The notes below the pieces were generated by a model. The model searched no databases. It saw only the letters and a program-made list of their open reading frames with translations, and was not told the DNA's origin. A DNA stretch of 64,000 bases from Rhodanobacter glycinis. Lineage in GTDB: Bacteria > Pseudomonadota > Gammaproteobacteria > Xanthomonadales > Rhodanobacteraceae. The stretch lies in the NCBI RefSeq assembly GCF_006438785.1, contig NZ_RCZB01000003.1, positions 372,001-436,000 on the forward strand. Direction: 5' to 3'. The position numbers and the translations under genes were made by a program. Of this stretch, positions 44,659 through 54,208 are shown one piece after another. Numbering within the stretch: position 1 is the stretch's first letter; each line of letters starts with the position of its first letter.

Positions 44659-46059
44659 TCACAGCAACCGATTGACCAGCCGGTCGAGCCGGGTTCGATT
44701 GAGCCGTTTGAGCTGCTTGCGCACCACCGCTGGGTAATGTCGCGGACTTTCCAGCGCCTGGTAATCGGACAGCCGGGTGGCATGCCGCTTCAACGCCGCC
44801 CACTCGGCCTGATGTTTCGCGTGCAGCAGGCGCGCGGGGTCGCGCAATACCAGCCCGTTTTCCAGATCCAGCGTCCACGCGCGCGGGTTGAGGTTGTTGC
44901 CGGTCAGTACCGCCACGTCGTCGTCGATGAACAGGCCTTTCAGGTGATAGCTGTTGTCGCCGTCACGCCACAGATGGACGTTCAGTTGGCCACTGGCGAT
45001 CTGCGCGCGATGCCCTCGCGCGAAACGGCGCAGGTTGTTCTCATACAGGTACGGCAGCAGCCCGATCGTCTTGAACGGCTGCCCCGGCGGGATGTAGAAA
45101 TCGTTGGCGGTCTTGTCGCCAACCATGATGTCGATGCTGCAGCCACGACGCAGCAGCTGGCCCAGCACCAGCCGTACCGGCCGCGGCAGGTTGAAATACG
45201 GGGTGAGCAGGATCACGCGTTCGCGCGTGCCGCGCAGCAGTGCCAGCAACGCCTCGTTGAGCGCGTTGTCACTGCGGCCGAATCCCGGCAGCGGCGTCAC
45301 CGCCACATCGGCCGGCCCCAGCGTCTCGCACGGCACCTCATAGCTGGCGCGCTGCAGATCCTGGCGAAACTCGCGAATCGCCGGCTGCAACGTGCGCGTG
45401 GCGGGCACATCGGCCACGTTCAACAGGCGCACCGCGTCGCTACCCAGGAAATGGCGCTGCACGAACGCCACCATCGCATCGGCCAGCCCGCGATGGTGCA
45501 GCACGTGATAGCGATCGAGCCGATAGCGTCCGTGCCGCATCAAGTAGACATCGTTGAGGCTGGCGCCGCTGTACAGCACGTCGTCGTCGATCACGAAACC
45601 TTTCAGGTGCAGCACACCCAGCAGCTCGCGACCCTGCACCGGTACGCCATAGATATCCACGCCCGCCCCCATTCGTGCGGCGTATTCGCGGTACATGCCC
45701 GCATTGCCGGCGCATTTCTGCTTGCCGATCAATCCGCGCTGCGCGCGATGCCAGTCGACGAAGAGCGAAACCTGCAACGCGGGATGCCGCGCCTTCGCCG
45801 CATACAGCGCATCGAGCACCTCGCGGCCACCGTCGTCGTCCTGCAGGTACAAGGTGACGATCACGATGCGTCGGGTGGCCTGTGCGATCAGTCGCAGCAA
45901 TTCGCCGCGGAACGCTGCGGAATCGCGCAATACCTCGATCGCATGGGCGGGCACCGCGAAAAACGGCAACGCCTCCAGCGCCGGGGACGTCTTCGGTTGG
46001 CGCCGGAAGGGCAGCATGCGCTGCGCGAGGCGGGCGGGTGCGGTGATCAGCTTGTTCAT
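44659..46059 (-). CDS. pssA: CDP-diacylglycerol-serine O-phosphatidyltransferase PssA
   Basis: Forms phosphatidylserine from CDP-diacylglycerol and serine, the precursor of phosphatidylethanolamine. The 466-residue protein belongs to the phospholipase D superfamily and resembles E. coli PssA throughout, with DWHRAQRGLIG, the HKD motif GVLHLKGFVIDDDVLYSGAS, TPYFNLPRPV, VGDKTANDFYIPPGQPFKTI and the second HKD motif HLKGLFIDDDVAVLTGNNLNP. The ATG at 46059 fits the family start. In E. coli the protein binds ribosomes and membranes at the surface. The neighbourhood also holds plsB (27 kb off) and an acyltransferase. Confidence 0.95.
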   Translation of the reverse strand: MNKLITAPARLAQRMLPFRRQPKTSPALEALPFFAVPAHAIEVLRDSAAFRGELLRLIAQATRRIVIVTLYLQDDDGGREVLDALYAAKARHPALQVSLFVDWHRAQRGLIGKQKCAGNAGMYREYAARMGAGVDIYGVPVQGRELLGVLHLKGFVIDDDVLYSGASLNDVYLMRHGRYRLDRYHVLHHRGLADAMVAFVQRHFLGSDAVRLLNVADVPATRTLQPAIREFRQDLQRASYEVPCETLGPADVAVTPLPGFGRSDNALNEALLALLRGTRERVILLTPYFNLPRPVRLVLGQLLRRGCSIDIMVGDKTANDFYIPPGQPFKTIGLLPYLYENNLRRFARGHRAQIASGQLNVHLWRDGDNSYHLKGLFIDDDVAVLTGNNLNPRAWTLDLENGLVLRDPARLLHAKHQAEWAALKRHATRLSDYQALESPRHYPAVVRKQLKRLNRTRLDRLVNRLL

Positions 46060-46201
46060 GGCGACATCGATGGGTGCAGCGCCCATCATCGCAAACCCGC
46101 GCCGATGCGCCTACCGCCCCACGACGGCGCAGGCGTGCGGTTAGCCGTGAACCCGCCAAGTCGATGCCCTGACAGGCACGGCTTCGCGGCCAAAACGAAT
46201 A

Positions 46202-46221
46202 GAGCGCTTCGAAGAGCGCTC
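46202..46221 (-). terminator. Stem-loop after the DUF4156 lipoprotein gene
   Basis: Seven-base arms GAGCGCT/AGCGCTC (46202-46208 with 46215-46221) around TCGAAG. On the minus strand a short T-containing stretch follows. Moderate support as a terminator of the lipoprotein gene at 46244. Confidence 0.5.
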
Positions 46222-46243
46222 CGGGAAAGGCGAAACCGCTGGC

Positions 46244-46648
46244 TCAGTGCACCGGAAAGGTCTGCGCGTTGCCGGGGGCGCCCGGCGAGTTTGCCGGTCG
46301 GTTGTTCGAGGAAGGCGCTGGCGTGATCTGGTGACTGCCGCACTGATACGCGCCCCACGGCTGCGAGCCGTCGGTTGGTTCGGCCAGCGGCTTGATGGTG
46401 TCGGCGTGCATCTTGGCCGCTTCGTTGCGGGCCAGCACTTCCAGTTCGTCGCGCACGGTGATGGTGTTGCGATCGACCGGGCCGACGTGATCCATCACCG
46501 ACACGGTGACCTTGCCGAGGTCGCGGCAACTGGAAACGTCGCCGCTCCAGGCCGTGCGCACGTTCTTTGCGGCGTCGTCCATGGTGATGCCCCAGCTGCA
46601 GGCACTCAGCAGCAATACGGGGGCGAGCAACAGCAGGGTCTTGCGCAT
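46244..46648 (-). CDS. DUF4156-type small lipoprotein
   Basis: Precursor of 134 residues with a signal peptide and lipobox LLSAC (Cys about residue 17). The mature part has AWSGDVSSCRDLGKVTVSV and VLARNEAAKMHADTIKPL, the order of the DUF4156 family, a small periplasmic or envelope protein of unknown role. The C-terminal 30 residues are Pro/Asn/Ser-rich. It stands alone between pssA and a large M16 peptidase. Confidence 0.85.
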   Translation of the reverse strand: MRKTLLLLAPVLLLSACSWGITMDDAAKNVRTAWSGDVSSCRDLGKVTVSVMDHVGPVDRNTITVRDELEVLARNEAAKMHADTIKPLAEPTDGSQPWGAYQCGSHQITPAPSSNNRPANSPGAPGNAQTFPVH

Positions 46649-46769
46649 GGGTGGCTCCGCGGCAGTGACTTTTGAAGGAATGGCTTCATCCTAACGCGCG
46701 GACGCGGCGGCGTCCCCAATGAATCCAAAACGCGCAGCGGCGGCGCGGTGCCCGCCGCTGCGCGCGGGC

Positions 46770-49643
46770 TTACTTCGCCGCCTTGGCGGTTTCAGCTTCC
46801 GGCTGACCGTCGGCATCGAGCACCCGCACGTCGCCGAGCTTCAGCGCGCGGATCGGTGCCTCGATGGTCTTGAGATCACCCACGATGACCCAGGTCAGCC
46901 GGCGCGGATGAATGATCTCCTTCGCCGCCGCCTCCACCGACGCATCGCTTTGCGCCTCGATGCGCGACTTCAGCGTCTGCACGTAATCATCCGGACGGTT
47001 GTACAGCGCGATGCCCTGCAGCGCGCCCATCACCGCCGAGGTGGTCTGGTAACCGCCCGGCATGCTGCGCACGTCGCCGACCTTGATCTTGCTGATCTCC
47101 TGCGCGGTCAGCGGCTTGTCGCCGATCACGCCCTTCGCCTCCTTCAGCATCTCGGCTACCGATGCGGCGGTCTTGTCGGTCTGCACCGGTGCGTACAGCA
47201 GGAACGGACGCTGGCCCTTGGCGTTGCTGAGGAAACTGAAGGCACCGTAGGCCCAGTGCTTGCCCTCGCGCAGATTCATGTTGAGGCGCGAGGTGAAGCT
47301 GCCACCGAAGGCGCCGTTCATGGTCTGGATTTCCAGATTGTTCGGCGCCTCGGTCGAGGGCGCCAGGCTGCCGGCGAGAATCAGGCTCTGCTGCGCGCCG
47401 GGCCGGTCGATCAGGTACACACGTACCTGCGCCGGCGGCGCGACCTTGCCGATATTTTTCAGCGGCAGCTTGCTGGCCGGCGCCGTCCAGCCACCGAACG
47501 CCGCGTTCAACTGCGGGATGATCTGCTCCAGCGTGGTGTCGCCGGCGACCAGGATCCTCATGTTGTCCGGGCGGATGAAGTCGGTCATGAACTGGCGCAT
47601 GTCGGCAGCGTCCATGGCCTTGATCGATGCCTCGGTACCGGAACCGGTGAACGGGATCGCGTAGGCGTGGCCCTTGCCATACAGCAGCGGCGGCAAGGTG
47701 CGCAGCGCGATGCCGGTCGGCTGGCTTTTTTCCTGGGCGATGCCGGCCAGCCACTGGCCGCGCAGCCGGCTGATGTCAGCCTCGCGGAAGGCGGGGTTGC
47801 GCACGATGTCGGCGAACAGGTCGAGCGACGGTTTCAACTGATCGTCCAGCGCATTCAGCGAGGCATTGCAGTAGTCCAGCCCGCAGCCGGCCATGATCAA
47901 GGCGCCGAGGCGCTGCTTGCGCTTGGCGATCTCGACCGAGTCCAGAGTCTTGCTGCCTTCATCGAGCATCGCCATGCTGAAACTCGACGTTCCCAGCTTG
48001 CGACCCTGGTCGGCCGCATAGCCGGCATCGAACAGCAGTTGCAGTTGCACCGCCGGCACCGTGTGGCGTTCGGCCAGCACCACTTCCACGCCGTTGGCGA
48101 GCTTGCCGCGCTGCAAGATCGGGAAGCTGAGATCAGGGAAAGTGCTGATCGCCGGCACCCCCTTGCTGCGATCGACGTTGCTCTTGACGGTGGTGTAGTC
48201 GCCCTTCGCCGACAGCGCGGGTGCCGGCGCCCCGGGGGTCGCGGCACGGCCGACGGCGGTCGCGGCATCGGTGGCGTCGACCTTGCCCGGCACCACGGTC
48301 AGCGTGTAATCGCCCGTGCTGATCCACTGGCCGGCGACTGCGCGCACGCGATCCGGCGTGGCCGCCATGAACTCGTTGAAGTCTTTCAGATAGGCGCCCG
48401 GATCGTTCCGGTAGAGCTGGCCTTCGGCCAGGATCGTGGCCTGCGTATTGACGTTTTCCAGCCCACGCACGAATGACGCGCGGGTCTGCGTCTTGACCCG
48501 CGCCAGCTCATCGGCAGTCGGGCCATCCTTGAGGAAGCGCTGCCATTCGTCGGCAATCGCCGCATCGACCTTGGCCGGATCGACGCCCTTCTTCACGTCG
48601 ACCTGCAACTGAAACAGGCTCGCCAGCACGTGCTGCTCCACGTCGACCGATACGTCGTCGGCCAGCTTGTCCTGATAGACCAGCCGCTGGTACAGCCGCG
48701 AGGTCTTGCTGCCGCCCAGCACGGCGGCAGCCAGTTCGAGCAGGTTCTCGTCGGTGGTGCCGCGCCCCGGCACGTTCCACTCGCGATAGATGCGCGTCTG
48801 CGCCACGTTGTCGGTCATCGTGCCGCGGGTCGAGGCATCGCGCGGCGCCACCCATGGCTGCGGCCGCGGCACCTGCGGGCCGGCGGCGATGTCGCCGAAG
48901 TACTTCAGCATCTTTTCCTTGGCCTGCGCCGGCGTGATGTCGCCGGACAGCACCACCACCGTGTTCGCCGCGCCGTAGTAGTCGCGGAACCACTGCTTCA
49001 CGTCACCCAGCGAGGCGGCGTTCAAGTCGGCCATCGAGCCGATGGTGTCGTGGTGATACGGGTGATTGGCCGGAAACGCCTCGGCCTGGATCAGCTCGCT
49101 GGCGCGGCCGTACGGCTGGTTCTCGCCCTGGCGCTTCTCGTTCTGCACCACGCCGCGCTGCTCGTCGAGCTGGGCCTGGCCGATCGCGCCGAGGAGGTGG
49201 CCCATGCGGTCGGACTCCATCCACAGCGCCATGTCCAGCGCGCTGGTCGGCACCGTCTCGAAATAGTTGGTGCGATCGAGCCAGGTGGTGCCGTTCTGGT
49301 CGGTGGCGCCGGCCAGCTCGAACGGCTTGAAGAACTCGTCCTTGTGGTTCTCCGAGCCCTGGAACATCAGGTGCTCGAACAGGTGCGCGAAACCGGTCTT
49401 GCCCTTCGGCTCGTACGACGAGCCGACGTGGTACCACACGCTCACCGCCACCACCGGCGCCTTGTGATCCTCGTGCACCACCACGGTCAGACCGTTTGGC
49501 AGGATGACGCGGCTATAGGCGAGTTCGGGGATCTGCTGCGTTGCCGCGGCGGCGACGGTCCCAGCTGCAGCCCGCGCCAGCGGCGTCCCACCGGTCAGGA
49601 TGAGCAGGCCGGCAATGAGCAGGGCGAGCGGTTTCTTTACCAC
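46770..49643 (-). CDS. Two-domain M16-family zinc metallopeptidase (pitrilysin-like)
   Basis: Secreted protein of 957 residues with a signal peptide (AAAGTVAA). It has two M16 halves: the first with GKTGFAHLFEHLMFQGSENH (HxxEH, residues 87-91) and an NEKRQGENQPYGR region for the distant Glu; the second starts around NVDRSKGVPAISTFPDLSF and has LANGVEVVLAERHTVPAVQLQLL but no HxxEH, the usual non-catalytic half. It degrades small peptides or signal peptides in the periplasm. It is divergent from the sigma-54 controlled small protein. Confidence 0.93.
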   Translation of the reverse strand: MVKKPLALLIAGLLILTGGTPLARAAAGTVAAAATQQIPELAYSRVILPNGLTVVVHEDHKAPVVAVSVWYHVGSSYEPKGKTGFAHLFEHLMFQGSENHKDEFFKPFELAGATDQNGTTWLDRTNYFETVPTSALDMALWMESDRMGHLLGAIGQAQLDEQRGVVQNEKRQGENQPYGRASELIQAEAFPANHPYHHDTIGSMADLNAASLGDVKQWFRDYYGAANTVVVLSGDITPAQAKEKMLKYFGDIAAGPQVPRPQPWVAPRDASTRGTMTDNVAQTRIYREWNVPGRGTTDENLLELAAAVLGGSKTSRLYQRLVYQDKLADDVSVDVEQHVLASLFQLQVDVKKGVDPAKVDAAIADEWQRFLKDGPTADELARVKTQTRASFVRGLENVNTQATILAEGQLYRNDPGAYLKDFNEFMAATPDRVRAVAGQWISTGDYTLTVVPGKVDATDAATAVGRAATPGAPAPALSAKGDYTTVKSNVDRSKGVPAISTFPDLSFPILQRGKLANGVEVVLAERHTVPAVQLQLLFDAGYAADQGRKLGTSSFSMAMLDEGSKTLDSVEIAKRKQRLGALIMAGCGLDYCNASLNALDDQLKPSLDLFADIVRNPAFREADISRLRGQWLAGIAQEKSQPTGIALRTLPPLLYGKGHAYAIPFTGSGTEASIKAMDAADMRQFMTDFIRPDNMRILVAGDTTLEQIIPQLNAAFGGWTAPASKLPLKNIGKVAPPAQVRVYLIDRPGAQQSLILAGSLAPSTEAPNNLEIQTMNGAFGGSFTSRLNMNLREGKHWAYGAFSFLSNAKGQRPFLLYAPVQTDKTAASVAEMLKEAKGVIGDKPLTAQEISKIKVGDVRSMPGGYQTTSAVMGALQGIALYNRPDDYVQTLKSRIEAQSDASVEAAAKEIIHPRRLTWVIVGDLKTIEAPIRALKLGDVRVLDADGQPEAETAKAAK

Positions 49644-49776
49644 GGTGAACCTCCTGTTTCACGGACGAGAACCCGCAGGCTAGCGGCGCCACGGAACCAT
49701 CGCAAATGACTTGCGGCACAGGCGGACCGGGCCATGTCGACGGCGTGTCCGGTTGTCCGGCAGCGTGCAGCCAGTT

Positions 49777-49788
49777 TGTCCGCGGACA
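49777..49788. promoter_or_regulatory. Perfect 12-bp palindrome upstream of the sigma-54 promoter
   Basis: TGTCCGCGGACA is fully symmetric and lies about 100 bases above the expected transcription start of the small protein gene; a related TGTCCGG repeated twice is at 49746-49758. Placement fits an enhancer site for a bacterial activator, but the protein is unknown. Confidence 0.35.
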
Positions 49789-49854
49789 GCGCGCACGCTT
49801 CGATGGCGACCACCTGAAGTCATGCAAATCAACACTTTGTCGTCAGATTGTCGC

Positions 49855-49871
49855 TTGGCACGGGGCTTGCT
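49855..49871 (+). promoter_or_regulatory. Sigma-54 (RpoN) -24/-12 promoter
   Basis: TTGGCACGGGGCTTGCT matches the YTGGCACG-N4-TTGCW consensus at every defined base. The GC of the -12 element is at 49869-49870, so transcription should begin near 49882, 32 bases ahead of the small protein start, which has GGAGA at the right distance. Confidence 0.85.
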
Positions 49872-49913
49872 CCATGTGCGTTACAGGGCTTTTCTTTCAT
49901 CGGAGACATGATC

Positions 49914-50117
49914 ATGAAATTCGAGACATTGATGTTGCGCGGCCTGTTCATCGCCTGCATGGCCGTTTGCGGGCTGATCTTCGGCGCGATGCTGACCACC
50001 ACCCCGGCCTCGGTGCAGCTCACTGCCAGCAGCAGTGTCGGCGCGATCCTGCTGGCCGCGCCGAGCAGCTGCGCATTGCCGCCCGATGGCGTGGTATGTC
50101 CGCAGCCCCGCGGTTGA
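49914..50117 (+). CDS. Small membrane protein controlled by sigma-54 (unknown function)
   Basis: A 67-residue protein: short basic start, one hydrophobic helix (about residues 8-30, LFIACMAVCGLIFGAMLT), then a periplasmic segment of low complexity with two cysteines (SSCALPPDG and VVCPQPRG) that could form a disulphide. GGAGA precedes the ATG by eight bases; an ATG two codons upstream is also possible. It does not resemble pilin or any protein I recognise. Its promoter is of sigma-54 type, suggesting induction by nitrogen, motility or other RpoN-dependent signals. trmL begins 42 bases later. Confidence 0.7.
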   Translation: MKFETLMLRGLFIACMAVCGLIFGAMLTTTPASVQLTASSSVGAILLAAPSSCALPPDGVVCPQPRG

Positions 50118-50159
50118 GCACGTTCGCGCCCGGTTGGCCGAACACGCGATAATCGACGG

Positions 50160-50630
50160 ATGCTGCATGTCATCCTGTTCCGTCCCGAGATTCCGCCGAA
50201 CACCGGCAACGTGATTCGCCTGTGCGCGAATACCGGCGCCGCGCTGCACCTGATCCGACCGCTCGGCTTCGAGCTCGACGATGCACGGTTGCGCCGCGCC
50301 GGCCTGGACTACCACGAGTACACCCGCGTCACAGTGCATGACGACCTGGCCAGCTGCCTCGACGCGATTGGCACGCCGCGCGTGTTCGCGTTCACCACCC
50401 GCGGCCGGGTTGCCCATGTCGATGTGCGCTTTGCCGATGGCGATGCATTGCTGTTCGGCTGCGAAACCGCCGGGTTGCCGGGCGAGGTGCTGGATGCCAT
50501 TCCCTCCACCCAGCGCCTGCGCCTGCCGATGTGCCCGGACAGCCGCAGCCTGAACCTGTCGAACACGGTCGCCGTAGCCGTCTACGAAGCCTGGCGCCAG
50601 CTCGGTTTCTCCGGCGCCGCGAACGTCTGA
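50160..50630 (+). CDS. trmL: tRNA (cytidine/uridine-34 2'-O)-methyltransferase TrmL
   Basis: SPOUT-class methyltransferase of 156 residues acting on the wobble base of tRNA-Leu. It starts [21 protein letters not shown], has [23 protein letters not shown] and the knot region [53 protein letters not shown], of which GCETAGLP and [10 protein letters not shown] are the binding motifs for AdoMet. Standard size. Transcribed in the direction of ubiJ. Confidence 0.95.
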   Translation: MLHVILFRPEIPPNTGNVIRLCANTGAALHLIRPLGFELDDARLRRAGLDYHEYTRVTVHDDLASCLDAIGTPRVFAFTTRGRVAHVDVRFADGDALLFGCETAGLPGEVLDAIPSTQRLRLPMCPDSRSLNLSNTVAVAVYEAWRQLGFSGAANV

Positions 50631-50653
50631 CCTCGGCGGGCTACAATTAGCGG

Positions 50654-51304
50654 ATGAACGCCGCCACTCCCAACGCCTGGATGCCGCAACCGCTACGCAA
50701 GCTCGCCGGGCGCGCGCTGGAAGCCGCACTGAACCACACGCTGTCGCTGGACCCCGATACGCAGCAGCGGCTAGCTGCGTTGAACGGTCGCCGCCTGCAA
50801 CTGCATCTGCGTGGACCGGAAATCGCGCTGGCCGTCAGCGTTGTCGCCGGTCGCCTGCAGGTCGGGCCGCCCCACGATGACAGCCATCTGCGCGTGGCTG
50901 CCACACCGGGCAGCCTGCTGGCGATGATGTTCCGCCGCGACGACGATGGCATCGCGCCGGGCAAGGTGGAGATCGCGGGTGATGCCGAGCTGGCACGCCG
51001 GCTGGAAAAACTCGCCAGCAAGTTCGCCCCGGATTTCGAGGAGGCGTTCGCGCGCACCTTCGGTGACGTGCTCGGCGTGCCACTGGCGAAGGCGGTGCGC
51101 AAGGGCCTCGTGCATGCGCGCGAAACTGCCAGCCATCTCACCGAGGACAGCGCCGACTGGCTGCGCGACGAAGCACGCATCGCCATGGCACCGGGCGAGG
51201 TCGAGGGTTTCCTCGACGGCGTGGATCAGCTGCGCGAACGCAGCGAGCGGCTGGAAGCGCGCGTGCGGCGACTGGTCCAGCGCCTGCAGGGCAACGCCGC
51301 GTGA
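50654..51304 (+). CDS. ubiJ: Ubiquinone biosynthesis accessory factor UbiJ (SCP2 domain)
   Basis: Lipid-binding accessory protein of the aerobic ubiquinone complex, 216 residues. The first 110 residues hold the SCP2-type domain ([22 protein letters not shown] ... [19 protein letters not shown]); the rest is helical and charged, ending with [22 protein letters not shown]. Its TGA overlaps the GTG start of ubiB (GTGA), a classical ubiJ-ubiB coupling. ubiE, which in E. coli heads this operon, is separated in this genome. Confidence 0.9.
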   Translation: MNAATPNAWMPQPLRKLAGRALEAALNHTLSLDPDTQQRLAALNGRRLQLHLRGPEIALAVSVVAGRLQVGPPHDDSHLRVAATPGSLLAMMFRRDDDGIAPGKVEIAGDAELARRLEKLASKFAPDFEEAFARTFGDVLGVPLAKAVRKGLVHARETASHLTEDSADWLRDEARIAMAPGEVEGFLDGVDQLRERSERLEARVRRLVQRLQGNAA

Positions 51305-52950
51305 CGCCGCTGAAGGTGGTGCCGCGACTGCTGCGGGTTGCCTCGGTGTTGTTGGCATATCGCCTCGACGAACTGATCGACGCCACTCACTTGTATCGCC
51401 CGTTGAAGCTGCTGCGCCCACTGGTAGCGCGGCCGCGCATCGATATCCGCGGCATGTCGCGCGGCGAACGCCTGCGCCACGCCTTGACCGATCTGGGACC
51501 GATCTTCGTCAAGGCCGGCCAGGTGCTGTCGACCCGACGCGACCTGGTGCCGCTCGACATCGCCGACGAACTGGCCTTGCTGCAGGACCAGGTCGCGCCG
51601 TTCCCCGGCAGCGAGGCACGCGCGATCATCGAGCGTGAACTGAAATCGACGATTGGACGTCTATACGCCCAGTTTGACGAAACCCCGCTCGCCTCCGCCT
51701 CGATCGCTCAGGTCCATGCGGCCACGCTGCATGACGGCCGCGAGGTAGTGGTGAAGGTGCTGCGCCCGGGCATCGACGCGCAGATCGCGCGCGACGTGAA
51801 GCTGCTGCATTCACTCGGCGAGCTGGCCCAGCGCTGGCATCCGAACGCCGACAAGATCCGCCCGCTGGATGTCGTGGCCGAAGTCGAGAAGATGCTGGAG
51901 AACGAGCTTGATCTGCAGCGCGAAGGCGCCAGCGCCAGCCTGCTCAAGCGCAATTTCGACAGCGGCGTTGACCTGTACGTGCCGGCCGTGCACTGGGAGC
52001 TGACCGCACAGCGCGTGCTGACGCTGGAACGTGTGCATGGCATCAGCAGCGACGACATCGCCGCGATCGACGCCGCCGGCCTCGACCGCAAGGCGCTCGC
52101 CGCCAAGGGCGTGCGGGTGTTTTACGAGCAGGTGTTCCGCGACAATTTCTTCCATGCCGATGCCCACCCCGGCAACATCTGGGTCGATCCGACGCGCATC
52201 GGCGAGCCGCGTTTCATCGCGCTGGATTTCGGCATCATGGGCTCGCTGCCGGAGGCCGACCAGTACTGGCTGGCGCAGAACTTCATCGCACTGTTCGAGC
52301 GCGACTACGCACGCATCGCACAGCTGCATGTCGCTGCCGGCTGGATGCCGGCCGACGTGCGGCTGGATGAACTGGAAGCCGCGGTGCGCACAGTGTGCGA
52401 GCCATACTTCACCCGCCCGCTGTCGCAGATTTCGCTGGCCGAACTGGTGGTGAAGCTGTTCCAGACCGCGCGCCGCTTCGAGCTGACCCTGCAGCCGCAG
52501 CTGATTCTGCTGCAGAAGACCCTGCTCAACATCGAGGGCGTCGGCCGCATGCTCGATCCGGAGATCGACATCTGGGCGGTGGCGCATCCGGTACTGAAGC
52601 GCATCCTGCGCGAACGCTACAGCCCGTTGCGCACCTTGCGCGACGTGCGCAAGCGGCTGCCCGAATGGCTGCACAACGCACCGCAGTTCCCCGAACTGGT
52701 GCGCGATGCCTTGCGTCAGATCGGCCGCGGCGAACAACGCGCGCTGAGCGACCCGCAGTCACTCCAGTTGCTGCGCGAGAACGCACGGCGTCTGCATCAG
52801 CTGCTCGCCTGCGGCTTGCTGGGTGGCGCCCTGCTGATCGCCGCCGCACTGCTGTGGACGATGGCGCCGCAACACGGCAACTGGCCGCCGCTACTTGCCG
52901 GCATCACCGGGCTGCTGGTGTTCGCGACCGGCTGGCCGCGTTCGCGCTGA
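51301..52950 (+). CDS. ubiB: Ubiquinone biosynthesis regulatory ATPase/kinase-like protein UbiB
   Basis: Membrane-associated ADCK-type atypical kinase/ATPase needed for ubiquinone synthesis, 549 residues from a GTG start. The KxGQ motif is [15 protein letters not shown] (about residues 68-82), followed by the Ala-rich loop [22 protein letters not shown]-site [11 protein letters not shown], catalytic [13 protein letters not shown] and [10 protein letters not shown]; two membrane helices lie at the C-terminus ([19 protein letters not shown]). All core residues are present. Overlaps ubiJ. Confidence 0.95.
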   Translation: MTPLKVVPRLLRVASVLLAYRLDELIDATHLYRPLKLLRPLVARPRIDIRGMSRGERLRHALTDLGPIFVKAGQVLSTRRDLVPLDIADELALLQDQVAPFPGSEARAIIERELKSTIGRLYAQFDETPLASASIAQVHAATLHDGREVVVKVLRPGIDAQIARDVKLLHSLGELAQRWHPNADKIRPLDVVAEVEKMLENELDLQREGASASLLKRNFDSGVDLYVPAVHWELTAQRVLTLERVHGISSDDIAAIDAAGLDRKALAAKGVRVFYEQVFRDNFFHADAHPGNIWVDPTRIGEPRFIALDFGIMGSLPEADQYWLAQNFIALFERDYARIAQLHVAAGWMPADVRLDELEAAVRTVCEPYFTRPLSQISLAELVVKLFQTARRFELTLQPQLILLQKTLLNIEGVGRMLDPEIDIWAVAHPVLKRILRERYSPLRTLRDVRKRLPEWLHNAPQFPELVRDALRQIGRGEQRALSDPQSLQLLRENARRLHQLLACGLLGGALLIAAALLWTMAPQHGNWPPLLAGITGLLVFATGWPRSR

Positions 52951-52956
52951 CCTTGC

Positions 52957-53019
52957 AGGAGCGCACCCTGTGCGCGATCAATCTCGCTACGTAACCCATC
53001 GCGCACAGGGTGCGCTCCT
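52957..53019. repeat. Second inverted REP doublet (REPIN-like)
   Basis: Two 22-base arms (52957-52978 and 52998-53019) in inverted orientation around a 19-base loop, each with AGGAGCG head and the palindrome GCGCAC-CC-TGTGCGC. It sits between ubiB and truC (both plus strand). The loop length and the head equal those of the doublet at 2988, but the inner sequence is different, so it belongs to a sister subfamily. Confidence 0.85.
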
Positions 53020-53032
53020 ACATTGAATCTGC

Positions 53033-53776
53033 ATGCTCGACATTCTCTACAGCGACGACGCCTTGATCGCGGTGAACAAGCCGGCGAATCTCGCCGTGCA
53101 TCGCTCGAAGATGGTTGGCAATGCCGAGGAATTCCTGATCGACCAGTTGCGCGAGCAGATCGGCGATAGCGTGTATCTGGCGCACCGGCTCGATCGTGCC
53201 ACCAGCGGTGTGCTGCTGATTGCGCGCAGCAAGGGAATTGCCGCCGCGCTCGGCGAGCAGTTCATGGGTCGCTCGGTGCGCAAACAGTATCTGGTGGTGG
53301 TGCGTGGCTGGCCCGACCCGCTGGAAGACGTGATCGACTATCCACTTCCCGGCTCGCGCGAGACCGGCCCGCGGCGCGAGGCGCGCACGCAGTACCAGCG
53401 GCTGGCCACGATCGAGGTGCCGATCGAACTGGGCCGCTATCCGCAGCAGCGTTACGCGCTGGTGCTGGCCGAGCCGGAAAGCGGCCGCTTCCGGCAGATC
53501 CGCAAGCACCTGGCGCACATCCATCACCCGGTGATCGGCGACTGCCAGCACGGCCGCGGCGATCACAACCGACTGTACAAGCAACACTTCGGCTGCCACC
53601 GGATGCTGCTGCATGCGTGGCGGCTGCGCTTTACGCATCCGCTCAGCGGCGCGTCGATGCAAATCGAAGCGTCGCTGGATCGCGAGTACGCCGCGCTGAT
53701 CGAGCGTTTCGGCTGGCCGCGACCACCGTTCAACGGCGGCGTACCTGCTCCCACATGCCACCCGGACGCCGGCTAA
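53033..53776 (+). CDS. truC: tRNA pseudouridine(65) synthase TruC
   Basis: RluA-class pseudouridine synthase of 247 residues. It has the opening MLDILYSDDALIAVNKPANLAVHRSKM, the catalytic motif LAHRLDRATSGVLLIA with the aspartate at about residue 54, and RFRQIRKHLAHIHHPVIGD; the spacing resembles E. coli TruC more than RluC/D because it lacks an S4 domain. The gene follows the REP doublet. arfB starts ten bases after the stop. Confidence 0.9.
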   Translation: MLDILYSDDALIAVNKPANLAVHRSKMVGNAEEFLIDQLREQIGDSVYLAHRLDRATSGVLLIARSKGIAAALGEQFMGRSVRKQYLVVVRGWPDPLEDVIDYPLPGSRETGPRREARTQYQRLATIEVPIELGRYPQQRYALVLAEPESGRFRQIRKHLAHIHHPVIGDCQHGRGDHNRLYKQHFGCHRMLLHAWRLRFTHPLSGASMQIEASLDREYAALIERFGWPRPPFNGGVPAPTCHPDAG

Positions 53777-53785
53777 ACTGCCTGC

Positions 53786-54208
53786 ATGTTGATCATCAGC
53801 CCCAGCATCACCCTGCCCGAGTCCGAACTGGTCGAGCGCTTCCTGCGCGCCGACGGCCCCGGCGGGCAGCATGTGAACCGTACCGAGAGTGCGGTGGAGT
53901 TGCGCTTCGACGTGATCAACTCGCCTTCGCTGCCGGAAGAAATCCGCATTCGACTGCTGGCGCGGCGCGATCGACGGCTGACCAGCGAAGGCGTGCTTGT
54001 GATCCAGGCACGCCGCTTCCGCGATCAGGCGCGCAACCGCGACGACGTGCGCGAACGATTGGTCGAGGTAATCCGCGGCGTACTGGTGCCACCGAAGAAG
54101 CGCGTCGCGACCAAACCGACCCGCGCCTCGAAGGAGCGCCGCCTGGTCGGCAAGCAGCAGCGCGGCAAGATCAAGCAGGCCCGTTCGCGCAAACCGGATC
54201 TCGAATGA
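53786..54208 (+). CDS. arfB: Alternative ribosome-rescue factor ArfB (peptidyl-tRNA hydrolase)
   Basis: Rescues stalled ribosomes by hydrolysing peptidyl-tRNA on the A-site, 140 residues. The GGQ motif stands in DGPGGQHVNRTESAVELRF (about residues 26-44) after a short N-terminus, and the C-terminus is rich in Lys and Arg (KKRVATKPTRASKERRLVGK), the tail that probes the empty mRNA channel. Its TGA overlaps the start of the acyltransferase gene. Confidence 0.95.
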   Translation: MLIISPSITLPESELVERFLRADGPGGQHVNRTESAVELRFDVINSPSLPEEIRIRLLARRDRRLTSEGVLVIQARRFRDQARNRDDVRERLVEVIRGVLVPPKKRVATKPTRASKERRLVGKQQRGKIKQARSRKPDLE

